From Streptomyces sp. NRRL S-646 (GTDB taxonomy: Bacteria > Actinomycetota > Actinomycetes > Streptomycetales > Streptomycetaceae): 64,000 bases of DNA. The position numbers and the translations under genes are program-made. Shown in pieces: positions 17,689 through 26,379 of the stretch (position 1 is the first letter of the stretch; each line of letters begins with the position of its first letter). Location of the stretch: the NCBI RefSeq assembly GCF_000720765.1, contig NZ_JODC01000021.1, forward strand, positions 1 through 64,000, written 5' to 3'. Under the pieces are notes generated by a model. It was given only the letters and a program-made list of their open reading frames with translations, was not told where the DNA came from and did not search any database.

Positions 17689-18354
17689 ATGACAGACATC
17701 GGGGCGGCCCCAGAAGGCCCACAAGGCGCAGCAGACGCAGTCGTTCTGGATGCCAAGGGGCTGCGCGCCCTGGCGCACCCGGTGCGTGTGCACCTGGTCG
17801 GACTGCTTCGGAAGTACGGGCCTTCGACGGCTACCCGGCTCGCGGAGCGGCTGGGCGTCAACTCCGGGACCGCCAGCTATCACCTGCGTCAGCTCGGCGC
17901 GGCCGGTTTCGTCGAGGAGGACACGGAACGCGGCAACGCACGCGAGCGCTGGTGGCGTTCAGTGCATCAGATAACCGAGTTCAGCGACCGGGACCTGGCT
18001 GACCGAGAGCCCGAGGCCGCTCTTGCCTACCTGCAGTCCGTCGCCGCCATCTACACCTTGCGTGCCCAGCGGACGCTGAACGAGCTGCAGACGATGCCCC
18101 GTGCCTGGCGGGACACCTTCGACATGAGCGACTGGGCTCTGCGGCTCACGCCCGAAGAGGCCGTCGCCCTGCGGCAGGAGCTGAGGGAGGTCGTCGCCCG
18201 CTACCGGTGGGATACGCCGGAGGCGACAGCGGATGCCCCCGAGGGCGCCGAGCGGGTGGCAGTGGTCACGCACGTGCTGCCTGAACTGGATGCGCCCGCC
18301 GTGCCGGCCGCCCGTTCCGGTCGCGGGGAAACGACGGGAACGCAGGCGTCATGA
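17689..18354 (+). CDS. ArsR-type winged-helix transcriptional regulator
   Basis: 221 residues from ATG 17689. ALAHPVRVHLVGLLRKYGPS, then RLGVNSGTASYHLRQLGAAG with FVEE, is a winged-helix DNA-binding domain of the ArsR/HTH_20 type (about residues 20-90). The C-terminal half is helical with no metal-binding cysteines, so it probably senses something other than metals. The stop overlaps the start of the downstream MFS gene by four bases (ATGA), so the two are translationally coupled. A repeat cluster just upstream of the start is the likely autoregulatory site. Repression of the exporter until its substrate appears is the simplest model. Confidence 0.85.
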   Translation: MTDIGAAPEGPQGAADAVVLDAKGLRALAHPVRVHLVGLLRKYGPSTATRLAERLGVNSGTASYHLRQLGAAGFVEEDTERGNARERWWRSVHQITEFSDRDLADREPEAALAYLQSVAAIYTLRAQRTLNELQTMPRAWRDTFDMSDWALRLTPEEAVALRQELREVVARYRWDTPEATADAPEGAERVAVVTHVLPELDAPAVPAARSGRGETTGTQAS

Positions 18355-19688
18355 GGGAAGACCTCCCGGACGCCGAGGGCAGGTCCGGCAAGCGGTCCTT
18401 ACGGCCGCTGGGCGGCGTGCTGGCGGCCATGGCCGTGTCGCTGACCGGCACTCGGATCTCGGCCGTGGCGCTGCCCTGGTTCGTTCTCGTCACGACCGGC
18501 AGCGCCCCCCGCACCGGGCTGGTGACCTTCTGCGAAATGACTCCCTATGTGCTGGTCAAGGCGTTGACCGGGCCCCTGGTGGACCGGATCGGGCCGCGGG
18601 CCGTGTCCTGGACCACGGATCTGGTCAGCGCAACGGCCGCCGCCGCGGTTCCCCTGCTCCACGCCCTGCACCTCCTGTCCTTTCCGCTCCTGCTGGTCCT
18701 GGTCGCAGTGATCGGCGCCGCCCGCGGCCCCGGCGACCTGGCCAAGCAGGTCATGGTCCCGGAAGCCGCAGAGCGCGGCAGGGTACCGCTGGAACGGGCC
18801 ACCGGGCTGTCCGGCGTGACCGAGAGGCTCGCCTCCACCATCGGCCCGGCGGCCGGCGGCTCCCTCGTGGCGCTGCTCGGGCCTCTGACCGGGCTCGTCG
18901 CCAACGCAGGCTGTTTCGCTCTCGGATCGGTGATCATCGCTCTGGCACTGCCCCGCGGCATGGGTCGTGCAGTGGAAGAGTGCTCATCGCAGGCCGGGGA
19001 GACAGGATCGGGCTACTGGCGGCGATTCGGCGCGGGCTTCACCTTCCTGCGCGGCGAGCCGTTGCTTCTCACCGTGATCGTCATGGTGGGGATCACCAAC
19101 CTGCTGGACGCGGCGTTCGCCACGGTGCTCATGCCCGTCTGGGCCAGAGTGTCCGGCAACGGGCCGACTGCCATCGGACTGACCGGCAGCGTGATGGGAG
19201 CGGCGGCAGTCGGTGGAAGCCTGATCGCTGCGGTGGCCGCGCACCGGCTGCCCCGCAGGGCGGTGTTCTTCACGGGGTTCCTGCTGGCCGGGGCACCGAG
19301 ATTCCTGATCCTCGCCGCCGATGCCCCCTTGGGGGCGGTACTGACCGTCTTCGCCGTCAGTGGATTCGGGTCGGGCTTCCTCAACCCGGTGCTGGGGGCC
19401 GTCCTCTTCGAGCGGGTGCCGCGCCGGATGCTGGGACGGGTCAACGCGCTCGGTGACTCGCTGGCCTGGGCCGGAATCCCTCTTGGCGGACTCCTCGCCG
19501 GGGCGGCGGTGGCCTCTGTCGGGCTCGTGCCGGTGCTGCTCGCCTGTGGGACCGTGTACTTCCTCACGACGAACCTCACGGGACTGCGGCCCGAATGGCG
19601 CGAGATGGACCGTGCCGGCAGACGAGGTGTCGTCACGCCGCACGCCGACGAAGACGCCTCACGCGGCAGCGCGAACGTCACGACATGA
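18351..19688 (+). CDS. MFS transporter (macrolide-efflux-like)
   Basis: 445 residues; the start overlaps the regulator stop by four bases. About 12 hydrophobic segments are seen. ALPWFVLVTTGSAPRTGLVT and LTGPLVDRIGPRAVSWTTD (motif A) match the MFS_3 group that includes Mef-type macrolide exporters. DAAFATVLMPVWARVSGNG begins the second half. Transported compound unknown. Coupling to an ArsR-type repressor suggests induction by the substrate. Confidence 0.85.
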   Translation: MREDLPDAEGRSGKRSLRPLGGVLAAMAVSLTGTRISAVALPWFVLVTTGSAPRTGLVTFCEMTPYVLVKALTGPLVDRIGPRAVSWTTDLVSATAAAAVPLLHALHLLSFPLLLVLVAVIGAARGPGDLAKQVMVPEAAERGRVPLERATGLSGVTERLASTIGPAAGGSLVALLGPLTGLVANAGCFALGSVIIALALPRGMGRAVEECSSQAGETGSGYWRRFGAGFTFLRGEPLLLTVIVMVGITNLLDAAFATVLMPVWARVSGNGPTAIGLTGSVMGAAAVGGSLIAAVAAHRLPRRAVFFTGFLLAGAPRFLILAADAPLGAVLTVFAVSGFGSGFLNPVLGAVLFERVPRRMLGRVNALGDSLAWAGIPLGGLLAGAAVASVGLVPVLLACGTVYFLTTNLTGLRPEWREMDRAGRRGVVTPHADEDASRGSANVTT

Positions 19689-19861
19689 CGTGCGCAGGAG
19701 GGGCGATCTCCTTCCGCTTCCTGCTTCCCGCACGCCATGGCCGGCGCCTGCCGTCCTCGGGGCGGGCATTAACCCGGCAGTACTGCTGTTGCACCACAGG
19801 ACGCCTGCACAACAGCCCCGACCGGCGTCACCCCGGAACAGGCGAGAACGGAACGGGCGAC

Positions 19862-20371
19862 ATGAGCGACGTACAGGCCGGCAACCGCATACGGGCCGCT
19901 GCACCGGCCCCGGACAGCGACCTGCTCGAGCGGATACGCCGGCACCGGCGACACACCCTGGAACTGCTGACCGTCTGCGCCGTCGGTCTCGTCCCCTGGA
20001 CCGTGCTGCTGGCGGTGAAGCTGCCCTCCGGGTACCAGGTCCATCACTGGCGCGTCACGTGGGTGGGATTCGACGTCCTGCTCGTGGTCGCGATGGCGTC
20101 CACCGCGCTTCTCGGATGGCATCGGCACCGCGCCGTCATCGTGGCGGCTCTCGCAACGGCTCTGCTTTTGATCTGCGACGCGTGGTTCGACGTGTCTCTC
20201 GCCTTCGGCACCTCGGAGATCTGGCTGTCGGCGGCGCTCGCCGTGTTCGCCGAACTGCCTCTGGCCTTCTATCTGATCCGCCGGGTGACGGGGATGATCT
20301 CGTTGGCACAGTGGCCCTCCGCCAAGGCCGTGGCGTGCAGCGACGAGCAAGCCCCCGGCCTGGACGCCTGA
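19862..20371 (+). CDS. Four-helix membrane protein, unknown function
   Basis: 169 residues from ATG 19862. A polar N-terminus (about 35 residues) precedes four hydrophobic segments: TLELLTVCAVGLVPWTVLLA, VGFDVLLVVAMASTALLGW, AVIVAALATALLLICDAWFD and ALAVFAELPLAFYLI. WFDVSLAFGTSE in the third loop looks conserved. No named family recognised. It follows the MFS gene by 173 bases on the same strand and may be transcribed with it. Confidence 0.6.
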   Translation: MSDVQAGNRIRAAAPAPDSDLLERIRRHRRHTLELLTVCAVGLVPWTVLLAVKLPSGYQVHHWRVTWVGFDVLLVVAMASTALLGWHRHRAVIVAALATALLLICDAWFDVSLAFGTSEIWLSAALAVFAELPLAFYLIRRVTGMISLAQWPSAKAVACSDEQAPGLDA

Positions 20372-20409
20372 AGGATCTGCGGCACGGCAGCCGTCTGCTC
20401 CGCGCGCGG

Positions 20410-22557
20410 TCAGCTCATGGGCTGCTGTGCCCTGGGCTTGACTGCCTCCGGGTGCGGATACGACGGTGGCACACGCAGCAGGCGGGCCGCCCACCCGGGC
20501 AGGTGCCAGTTCCACGGGCCGAACAGCGAGACCAGCGACGGAACCAACAACATCCGAACGATGGTCGCATCGAGAAGGATGCCGATACCGAGGCCCGTCG
20601 CCAGCGTCTTCAGATCAGTACCGGGGCCGGAGGCGAGCGCGGCGAAGGCGAGGAAGAGGATCAGCGCGGCGCTGGTGACCAGCCGGCCGGTGCGGCCGAG
20701 GCCCTCGATCACGGCGGCGTCGGTGGAGCGGCCGGTGTCGTACTCCTCGCGGATGCGGGAGAGGATGAACACCTCGTAGTCCATGGACAGCCCGAACAGG
20801 AACGCGAAGACCATCAGCGGGATCCAGAAGGTGATCGCGCCGGTGGCCGCGATGCCGAAGACCGCGTCGGAGCCGTGACCGTCCTGCCAGAAGATCACCA
20901 TCACGCCGAGGGTCGCCGCGAGCGAGATCAGGTTCAGCAGGACCGCCTTGAGCGGCAGCAGCAGGGAGCGGAAGGCGCGCACCAGCAGGACGTAGGTCAG
21001 CAGCGCGATGATCGTGAGCATCAGCGGGAAGTTGCCGTAGACGGCGTGCATGAAGTCGATCTGTGCCGCGCCGATGCCGGCGACGCCGATGACGCCGGGC
21101 AGGCCGTCCGCGGCCGTCTTGACCCGTTTGACCACGCCCACGCTCTGCGAGTTCACGGTCTCGTGGTCGGGGATGACGACGACGATGCTCTGCCCGGCGC
21201 GGTTGCCGGCCGGCCCGGACGGCAGGAGCACGCTGCTCACGCCGTCGATCCCGGCCAGCCTGGCGGCGGCCGTGCGGGCCTGGTCGGTGCGGACCAGGAC
21301 CTCCATGGGGGTCAGGGCGCCGGTCGGCACACCGCCGCGCTCCAGGGTCTGCAGGCTCTCGTAGGCCGGGCCGCTCTTGGCCAGCGACTCGGAGGAGGCG
21401 AGGCCGATCTTGATGCCGAGGAAGACCCCGGTCAGGGCGAACAGTGCGGCCAGCGCGGTGGCGGCCGCGATCCAGCGGCGTCGTACGACGGCGGCGGTCC
21501 ACCGGCTCCAGAAGCGGCTGGCCCGGTCCTCGTGCCGGATCTTCGGCCAGTCGACCTTCGGACCGACGCCGCCCAGGATGGCCGGGGTGAGCGTAAGCGT
21601 CGTCAGCACGCTTGCCAGCGGGATGAGTGCTCCGCCGTAGCCCATGCTCCGCATGAACGGGACCGGCAGGACCACCAGCGCCAACAGACCGATCGCGACG
21701 GTGACGCCGCTGAACACCACCGCGTGCCCGGCGCGTTCCATCGCGACGACGACCGCGTCGTGGTTGTCCCGGCCGTGATCGCGCTCCTCGCGCCAGCGGG
21801 TGACGAACAGCAGTGAGTAGTCGATCGCCACGCCCAGGCCGATGAGGGCGACCAGGAACTGCACGATGAACGACACATCGGTCGCATAGGTGAGCGGCAG
21901 CAGCATCACGAAGGTCGCGAGGATCGACACCGCCGCCACCACCAGCGGCAGCAGGGCCAGGAAGGACGCGAACACGAAGGCGAGTACGGCCAGAGCGCCG
22001 ACAGCGCCGAGGAGCGTCTCCCCGAGGACGCCGGGCCCGCCGCCGTTGTCGCCGCCGGAGGCCAGCACGTCCTCACCCGTCACGCCGACCGCAGCGCCCG
22101 TCGGTACGGCTTTCTGCGCCGCCGACCGGATCGGATCGGTCAGCAGCTTCTGGCTGGGTGACGGGTTGAACCGGTAGAAGACCAGGGCGTAGGCCGTGCG
22201 GTCGTCCTTCGTCCGGAACGCCTTGTCCCCGGTGTTCGCCTCGTCGATCACCCGTAGGCCAGGGACGGCTGTGCCTGCGGCTGTGAACGCCCGCCCGACA
22301 TCCCTCTCGTGACCGGTGATGGTCTGCCCTGCGGGGAGCGTGACCGAGATCAGATAGGGGTTCGTGTCACCGCCGCTGCCGAAGGCACGCTCGATGCGGT
22401 GAGCCGTCACCGTCCCGGGCTGGCCCGGCAGGGAGAAGTCGATCGTCAGCCGGTCCGTCGTCCGGCCGGCCAGCAGGATGCCGGCGACGAGCACCAGTCC
22501 CCAGAACGCCACAACCGCCTTGCGGTGCCTCAGAACGAACTCGGCCCACCGTCGCAT
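20410..22557 (-). CDS. MMPL-family RND transporter
   Basis: 715 residues from ATG 22557 (MRRWAEFVLRHRKAVVAFWG). It has two homologous halves, each with one helix, a large extracytoplasmic loop and five clustered helices. VALIGLGVAIDYSLLFVTRW in the first half and FLFGLSMDYEVFILSRIREE in the second contain the paired Asp-Tyr residues of the MMPL proton relay. Actinobacterial relatives export lipids, siderophores or polyketides. It is 8 kb from the lipid-polyketide cluster and not in its operon, so a link is only possible. Confidence 0.9.
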   Translation of the reverse strand: MRRWAEFVLRHRKAVVAFWGLVLVAGILLAGRTTDRLTIDFSLPGQPGTVTAHRIERAFGSGGDTNPYLISVTLPAGQTITGHERDVGRAFTAAGTAVPGLRVIDEANTGDKAFRTKDDRTAYALVFYRFNPSPSQKLLTDPIRSAAQKAVPTGAAVGVTGEDVLASGGDNGGGPGVLGETLLGAVGALAVLAFVFASFLALLPLVVAAVSILATFVMLLPLTYATDVSFIVQFLVALIGLGVAIDYSLLFVTRWREERDHGRDNHDAVVVAMERAGHAVVFSGVTVAIGLLALVVLPVPFMRSMGYGGALIPLASVLTTLTLTPAILGGVGPKVDWPKIRHEDRASRFWSRWTAAVVRRRWIAAATALAALFALTGVFLGIKIGLASSESLAKSGPAYESLQTLERGGVPTGALTPMEVLVRTDQARTAAARLAGIDGVSSVLLPSGPAGNRAGQSIVVVIPDHETVNSQSVGVVKRVKTAADGLPGVIGVAGIGAAQIDFMHAVYGNFPLMLTIIALLTYVLLVRAFRSLLLPLKAVLLNLISLAATLGVMVIFWQDGHGSDAVFGIAATGAITFWIPLMVFAFLFGLSMDYEVFILSRIREEYDTGRSTDAAVIEGLGRTGRLVTSAALILFLAFAALASGPGTDLKTLATGLGIGILLDATIVRMLLVPSLVSLFGPWNWHLPGWAARLLRVPPSYPHPEAVKPRAQQPMS

Positions 22558-22807
22558 GCCCGGACCTTCCCCACGTAGGTTGCGGGAGTTTAGCGCTATG
22601 CCCCCTTCCTTCACTATCAGGCGGATCGATGAAGTTTGCGATCCGTGTCCGTGTCGGGCTGAGCCGTCGGAAGAGCGCTCGGCGGGCTGGGCCCTCAGAT
22701 CCGCCCGGCCAACCACCCTCCCGGGGTTCCAGGGCTGCCCGCGCCGGAGTGTTCCGTCGAGGGCCGTCCCGTCGGGTCCTGTTCCGTGCGGTCCGGTGAG
22801 GTGTCGT

Positions 22808-23061
22808 TCATCGCCGGGCCTCCATCACCTGGCTCAGTGCGGCGATGCCACGCGCGCTGTGTGTCTTGACCGAACCGCAGGAGATGCCCATGGCGGCGGC
22901 TATCTCGCTCTCCTTCAGTCCGAGCCAGTGGCGCAGGACGAGTGCCTCGCGCTGTCGTGCGGGCAGGTCCGGGCCGTACGGTCGCCGCATCCGCTGCCGA
23001 CGACCGAGTCGCCGTACGTCGAGTCCCGTATCGACCGGCCCGAGCAGGCCGGCAAGCCGCC
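22808..23061 (-). pseudogene. ECF sigma factor, C-terminal remnant
   Basis: PYGPDLPARQREALVLRHWL, then ESEIAAAMGISCGSVKTHSARG and ALSQVMEARR before the stop, is sigma-70 region 4 with its helix-turn-helix, the C-terminus of a SigE-type ECF sigma factor. Upstream in frame only about 25 more codons exist before a stop near 23062, and region 2 is absent. ATG 22990 could start a 60-residue region-4-only peptide, but a whole sigma factor is not possible. Confidence 0.65.
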
Positions 23062-23348
23062 GCTAGTGTGGGCAGGCTCTTGACGCTCTCTCGCCCAAAG
23101 GCAGGAGATTCCACGGGTCGCCCCGTGGGATTCCTGCTTCGTCGTCGACTGTCCGCCCGGAGTTCTCCGTTGAGGTCTTACACCGGCCCCACAGGCCGAC
23201 ACTGCCAGTGAGCCCACAGGTAAAGATCAAACCTACGGGTCGGAGCACGGTCCTTCCCCCAGAAGGCGAAGCCCCCCCTCCTTTCCCTGCTCCGCAAGAG
23301 TCCGTTTTCCCTCCGCCCTGAAAGGACGGAGTCTCCACGAGGAGTCAG
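23062..23348. other. Intergenic region with an imperfect hairpin
   Basis: An imperfect hairpin at about 23103-23136 (CCACGGG / CCCGTGG core) and a second near 23315-23335 resemble ends of IS605-type elements, but no transposase remains. No gene seen. Confidence 0.3.
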
Positions 23349-23537
23349 ATGAACATGAGGGGCTGGGCGCGGAGGGTGCGCTGGTATCTGCGTGAGCTGA
23401 CCGGGGAGGCGGAGTACGACCGCTACTGCGAACGGCACCGGCGCCACCACCCGCTCGCTCCGGTCCCCAGCCGCCGCGAGTATCTGGTGCTCCGCGCCCA
23501 GCACCGGGAGGAGCACCCGCACAGCCGCTGCTGCTGA
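23349..23537 (+). CDS. YbdD/YjiX family small protein
   Basis: 62 residues with GAGGAG seven bases before ATG 23349. WYLRELTGEAEYDRYCERHR, then a His-rich loop and PSRREYLVLRAQHREEHPHS, match the YbdD/YjiX family (formerly DUF466). Elsewhere this gene normally follows cstA or btsT, pyruvate/peptide uptake genes. No cstA is present here, so this copy has been separated from its partner. The C-terminal Arg-Cys-Cys is as in relatives. Confidence 0.8.
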   Translation: MNMRGWARRVRWYLRELTGEAEYDRYCERHRRHHPLAPVPSRREYLVLRAQHREEHPHSRCC

Positions 23538-23617
23538 CGCCTTCGGCAACCACCGCCGGACGGGTGCGCATCCATGAGGGATGCCGCACCCGTCCCTCGT
23601 GCGGGAGCACCGAGAGA

Positions 23618-24361
23618 TCACGACCGACGGGGCGAGTGCCGCGCCAACTCGATGCTGAGTTGTGCGCCCAGTTCTGCAAAGCCCAGTGCGGCCGCAACGC
23701 GGCGGGAGGCCGGACGCCGGGCGCGCCACTGCGGCAGCAGCCCGGCAGCGAGGGCGTGTGCGGCCGTCGCGGAGCCCGTCGCCCGGGCAAGTCCGCGCCC
23801 TCGCACCTGTGGTGCGGTCAGCACGCTGACGTGAGCGGTTCTGCACGGCCAGGTTCGGTATCCCGCGGCGGCGATCACCTGACCGTGTTCTCGGACCACA
23901 AACGCGGGCGACGTGATCTCGTCCAGACCGGCCTCACTGGCGTCCTCGGGTCCTGCCGCCTCTTCCAGTCGCCTCAACTCCCGGTCATCGGCAGGCAGTT
24001 GCTCCACCGTCGACAAACCGGCGTGCACTGGCCGGAAACGTTCCGGGGACAGGTACGCCAACACGGCCGGCCCGAGCACTCTGCTCACGGGCAGCACCGC
24101 GCGGACCGAAGCCGCGTCCACGACAGCCTCCACCGGAAGTACCCGCAGTGGGTCGCGAACGATCGCAGCAGCGCTGTCGCTGGGCACGGTCACGATCGCC
24201 GATCCGCCCAGGGCCACTACGCCGACCCAGCCCGCCGGGCACATCCCGGATTCCGGGGAGACAGCCACGTTGACACCGCCGCTCGACAGGAATGGGACCG
24301 GCACTCCGGCCAGGTCCTCCCAGAGACTGCGGGCTCTGGCCAGGAGCGGATCGATCGACAT
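23618..24361 (-). CDS. GNAT-family N-acetyltransferase
   Basis: 247 residues. The C-terminal half carries the acetyl-CoA site (SVLTAPQVRGRGLARATGSA) and RRVAAALGFAELGAQLSIEL, the usual last strand with the Phe-x-Glu turn. The N-terminal half (VSPESGMCPAGWVGVVALGG and on) is less conserved and may hold the substrate site. Actinobacterial GNATs of this two-part shape are mostly uncharacterised. It is convergent with the YbdD gene and probably monocistronic. Confidence 0.75.
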   Translation of the reverse strand: MSIDPLLARARSLWEDLAGVPVPFLSSGGVNVAVSPESGMCPAGWVGVVALGGSAIVTVPSDSAAAIVRDPLRVLPVEAVVDAASVRAVLPVSRVLGPAVLAYLSPERFRPVHAGLSTVEQLPADDRELRRLEEAAGPEDASEAGLDEITSPAFVVREHGQVIAAAGYRTWPCRTAHVSVLTAPQVRGRGLARATGSATAAHALAAGLLPQWRARRPASRRVAAALGFAELGAQLSIELARHSPRRS

Positions 24362-24416
24362 GGCTCCGATCCTGTCAGGTGGATTGGGTCACCGGACCAT
24401 GCCTCCTTCTTCCGGT

Positions 24417-24908
24417 TCAGAAGTGGGTGGCGATCCCGAAGACTCGGCGGAGTTGCGCCATGTCGTGCCGATCACGATCGGACGGCTCATACCCCTGATG
24501 GAAGAAGACCTGCTGCGCGGCAGACAGACACGGGACCGCCGATCCCCCGATGGTGCCCGAAACGAAACACGAGGAGGGGTAGATGAACGGATGCTCCGGG
24601 ATGGTTGATGCCTGTTCTGCGGATCCGTCGTCTTTGAAGATCAGCGGATGGAGGTCGATGTCCCGTCCGGCCGCGTCGGTGACGACGAACCGGACGGGCC
24701 GCCAGTTGAGGCTCTCAGCGAAACCCTGCTCGGAGAGGACCGCCATGACGGCGGCTTCCTGGTCCTGGCGGTGCATCAGGTCCAGGTCGCGGTGGTCTCG
24801 GGTCTGTTCTCCGATCAGAGCGTCGATCCCCCAGCCGCCGCCGATCCAGATGTCGGCCTCGGCCCGTCGCAGCAGGGTCAGGACCGACAGCACGTCTTCA
24901 GCTGTCAT
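24417..24908 (-). CDS. Nucleotidyltransferase, aminoglycoside-type
   Basis: 163 residues from ATG 24908; ATG 24959 would add 17 residues and neither start has a clear ribosome site. WIGGGWGIDALIGEQTRDHR followed by DLDL is the polymerase-beta nucleotidyltransferase motif, with its GG and the Asp-x-Asp metal ligands. The arrangement is like aminoglycoside ANT(2'') and lincosamide transferases. Many soil actinomycete homologues give no resistance, so the substrate is open. RDIDLHPLIF supplies the third carboxylate. Confidence 0.65.
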   Translation of the reverse strand: MTAEDVLSVLTLLRRAEADIWIGGGWGIDALIGEQTRDHRDLDLMHRQDQEAAVMAVLSEQGFAESLNWRPVRFVVTDAAGRDIDLHPLIFKDDGSAEQASTIPEHPFIYPSSCFVSGTIGGSAVPCLSAAQQVFFHQGYEPSDRDRHDMAQLRRVFGIATHF

Positions 24909-25102
24909 CACCTGTCGCAGGTTAGAAGCGATCACCTGGTGCCGCGAGCGAATTCCCACGACCCTGCGGTCGGCGGCAATTGCGTGTGGAAAGGGAGCCG
25001 GCGTCGTGGGCGGCCGGACGGTCCGCCCGCCAGTGCGGCCCGCCTAGCAGCATGATTGGCTGGCCCCGGGCAGTGCAACAACACACCGGAGGGCACGCAG
25101 GT

Positions 25103-25318
25103 ATGAGTAGCGGCTACACCTATGAGTACAAGGTCGTCAGTTTCAGGGAGTCGCTGATCGGTGACGCGCTGGACAGCGACAAGCTGGAGAAGGTTCTCAA
25201 CAAGCATGCCGAGGACGGCTGGGGCCTGAAGGCGATCACCTCCGCCGACGTCAAGGGGCGTATCGGCCCCGGCGCGGTCGAAGGCCTGCTCCTCACCTTC
25301 GAACGGCCCCGCGCATAG
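25103..25318 (+). CDS. DUF4177 family protein
   Basis: 71 residues: SSGYTYEYKVVSFRESLIGD, then KLEKVLNKHAEDGWGLKAIT, the DUF4177 pattern (a two-strand start, then LN..A..GW). Function unknown for the family. It ends just before a strong hairpin shared with the convergent LysR gene. Confidence 0.8.
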   Translation: MSSGYTYEYKVVSFRESLIGDALDSDKLEKVLNKHAEDGWGLKAITSADVKGRIGPGAVEGLLLTFERPRA

Positions 25319-25340
25319 CGTCGGCTGTACCACTGTTTCC

Positions 25341-25377
25341 AGCGTCGGGAGCCGCACCGTCCGCGGCTCCCGACGCT
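25341..25377. terminator. Bidirectional terminator
   Basis: A perfect 15-bp stem (25341-25355 with 25363-25377) and 7-base loop, followed by GTTT, lies between the convergent DUF4177 and LysR genes. Confidence 0.9.
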
Positions 25378-25380
25378 GTT

Positions 25381-26307
25381 TCAGCTGTGCGCGCCTGGGG
25401 CGTCGAGGGCTGCGGCGCGGAGGGCGGCTGCCACGCGCATGACCGGTTCGGTGGGTGGGTGCGGGAGGCGGGCGAGGAGCAGGCGCCGTTGTTCCTGGGG
25501 TCCGCCGCGAACCGGGAGGATGCGTACGCCTGGCGGCGCGGCGGGGGCGAGTGTCGCGGGCACGGTGGTGAGGCCGCAGCCGGCGGCGACGAGATGGAGC
25601 TTGGCCAGCCAGTCGCGGGCGGTGTGGGCGACCTCGGGTCGCTCGTCGAGGCCGGGCCACACTCCCATCAGCCGGTCCTGACCTGAGCCGGCGCTCCCGA
25701 TCCAGCGCTGCCCGCGCAGGTCGTCGACGTCGACGAAGTCGCCGCGGGCCAGGGGGTGGCCGGCGGGCACCGCGAGAAGCAGGGCACGTTCGCTGAGCGT
25801 CTGCAGGGCGAGCGGGGGCGAGTCGGTGTCCGGTGGGCGGAACGGTGGCATCGAGGCCAGGAGGGCGAGGTCCAGGGTGCCGGCTCGCAGGGCGCGCACC
25901 AGCGCCGGGGTGGTGCCTTCCCGGCTGACGACGTCGATCCCTGGGTCCGTGCGGCGCAGCATGGCCAGGGCCGTGGGGAGCAGGACGGCTCCGGCGCTGG
26001 GGAACCACCCCAGACGGACCGTGCCGGACTGCTCGGGCAGGCCGGACAGTTCGCGCGCAGTCGCATCGATCTCGTCGAGCACGGTCGTTGCCCGGCGTAT
26101 CACGACGCGGCCGGCCGCGGTCAGGTGTACGCCGTCGCGCCGCCGTTCCAGCAGCTCCGCGCCTGCCGCCCGTTCGATCGTGGCGATCTGCCGGGACACC
26201 GCCGACTGGGTGTAGCCCAGCGTTGCGGCGGCCGCGGTGAACGTTCCCTGTTCGGCCACCGCGCGCAGGACCCGCAGCGCGGTCAGCGACACATCGGTGA
26301 AGTCCAT
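25381..26307 (-). CDS. LysR-family transcriptional regulator
   Basis: 308 residues from ATG 26307. The N-terminal helix-turn-helix is clear (LRVLRAVAEQGTFTAAAATL, GYTQSAVSRQIATIERAAG), followed by the periplasmic-binding-like effector domain (TVRLGWFPSAGAVLLPTALA; DLALLASMPPF). It is divergent from a short-chain dehydrogenase gene with 72 bases between. LysR proteins usually activate the divergent gene, so the dehydrogenase is the likely target. An inverted repeat CCAAC-TTTC-GTTGG sits in the shared region. Confidence 0.9.
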   Translation of the reverse strand: MDFTDVSLTALRVLRAVAEQGTFTAAAATLGYTQSAVSRQIATIERAAGAELLERRRDGVHLTAAGRVVIRRATTVLDEIDATARELSGLPEQSGTVRLGWFPSAGAVLLPTALAMLRRTDPGIDVVSREGTTPALVRALRAGTLDLALLASMPPFRPPDTDSPPLALQTLSERALLLAVPAGHPLARGDFVDVDDLRGQRWIGSAGSGQDRLMGVWPGLDERPEVAHTARDWLAKLHLVAAGCGLTTVPATLAPAAPPGVRILPVRGGPQEQRRLLLARLPHPPTEPVMRVAAALRAAALDAPGAHS

Positions 26308-26331
26308 GACGATTACGCATACCAGCTGTGC

Positions 26332-26345
26332 CCAACTTTCGTTGG
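26332..26345. promoter_or_regulatory. Inverted repeat between LysR and SDR genes
   Basis: CCAAC-TTTC-GTTGG, a short dyad in the 72-base divergent promoter, is a candidate part of the LysR site. Confidence 0.45.
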
Positions 26346-26379
26346 ACTCATGGAGGTGGCCGTTTTTAGCGTGGCAGGT

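Noticed and set aside
16779..17861. Extending the chitinase upstream to give an 882-residue protein
   Set aside because: The signal peptide, the candidate DasR site and the unrelated HAD segment show that the gene starts at 16778; the frame is open only by chance.
20410..22557. MMPL transporter as exporter of the polyketide lipid
   Set aside because: Plausible by family but 8 kb away with unrelated genes between, so not claimed as part of the cluster.
22808..22990. A functional 60-residue sigma factor
   Set aside because: Only region 4 is present; without region 2 it cannot direct polymerase to a -10 element.
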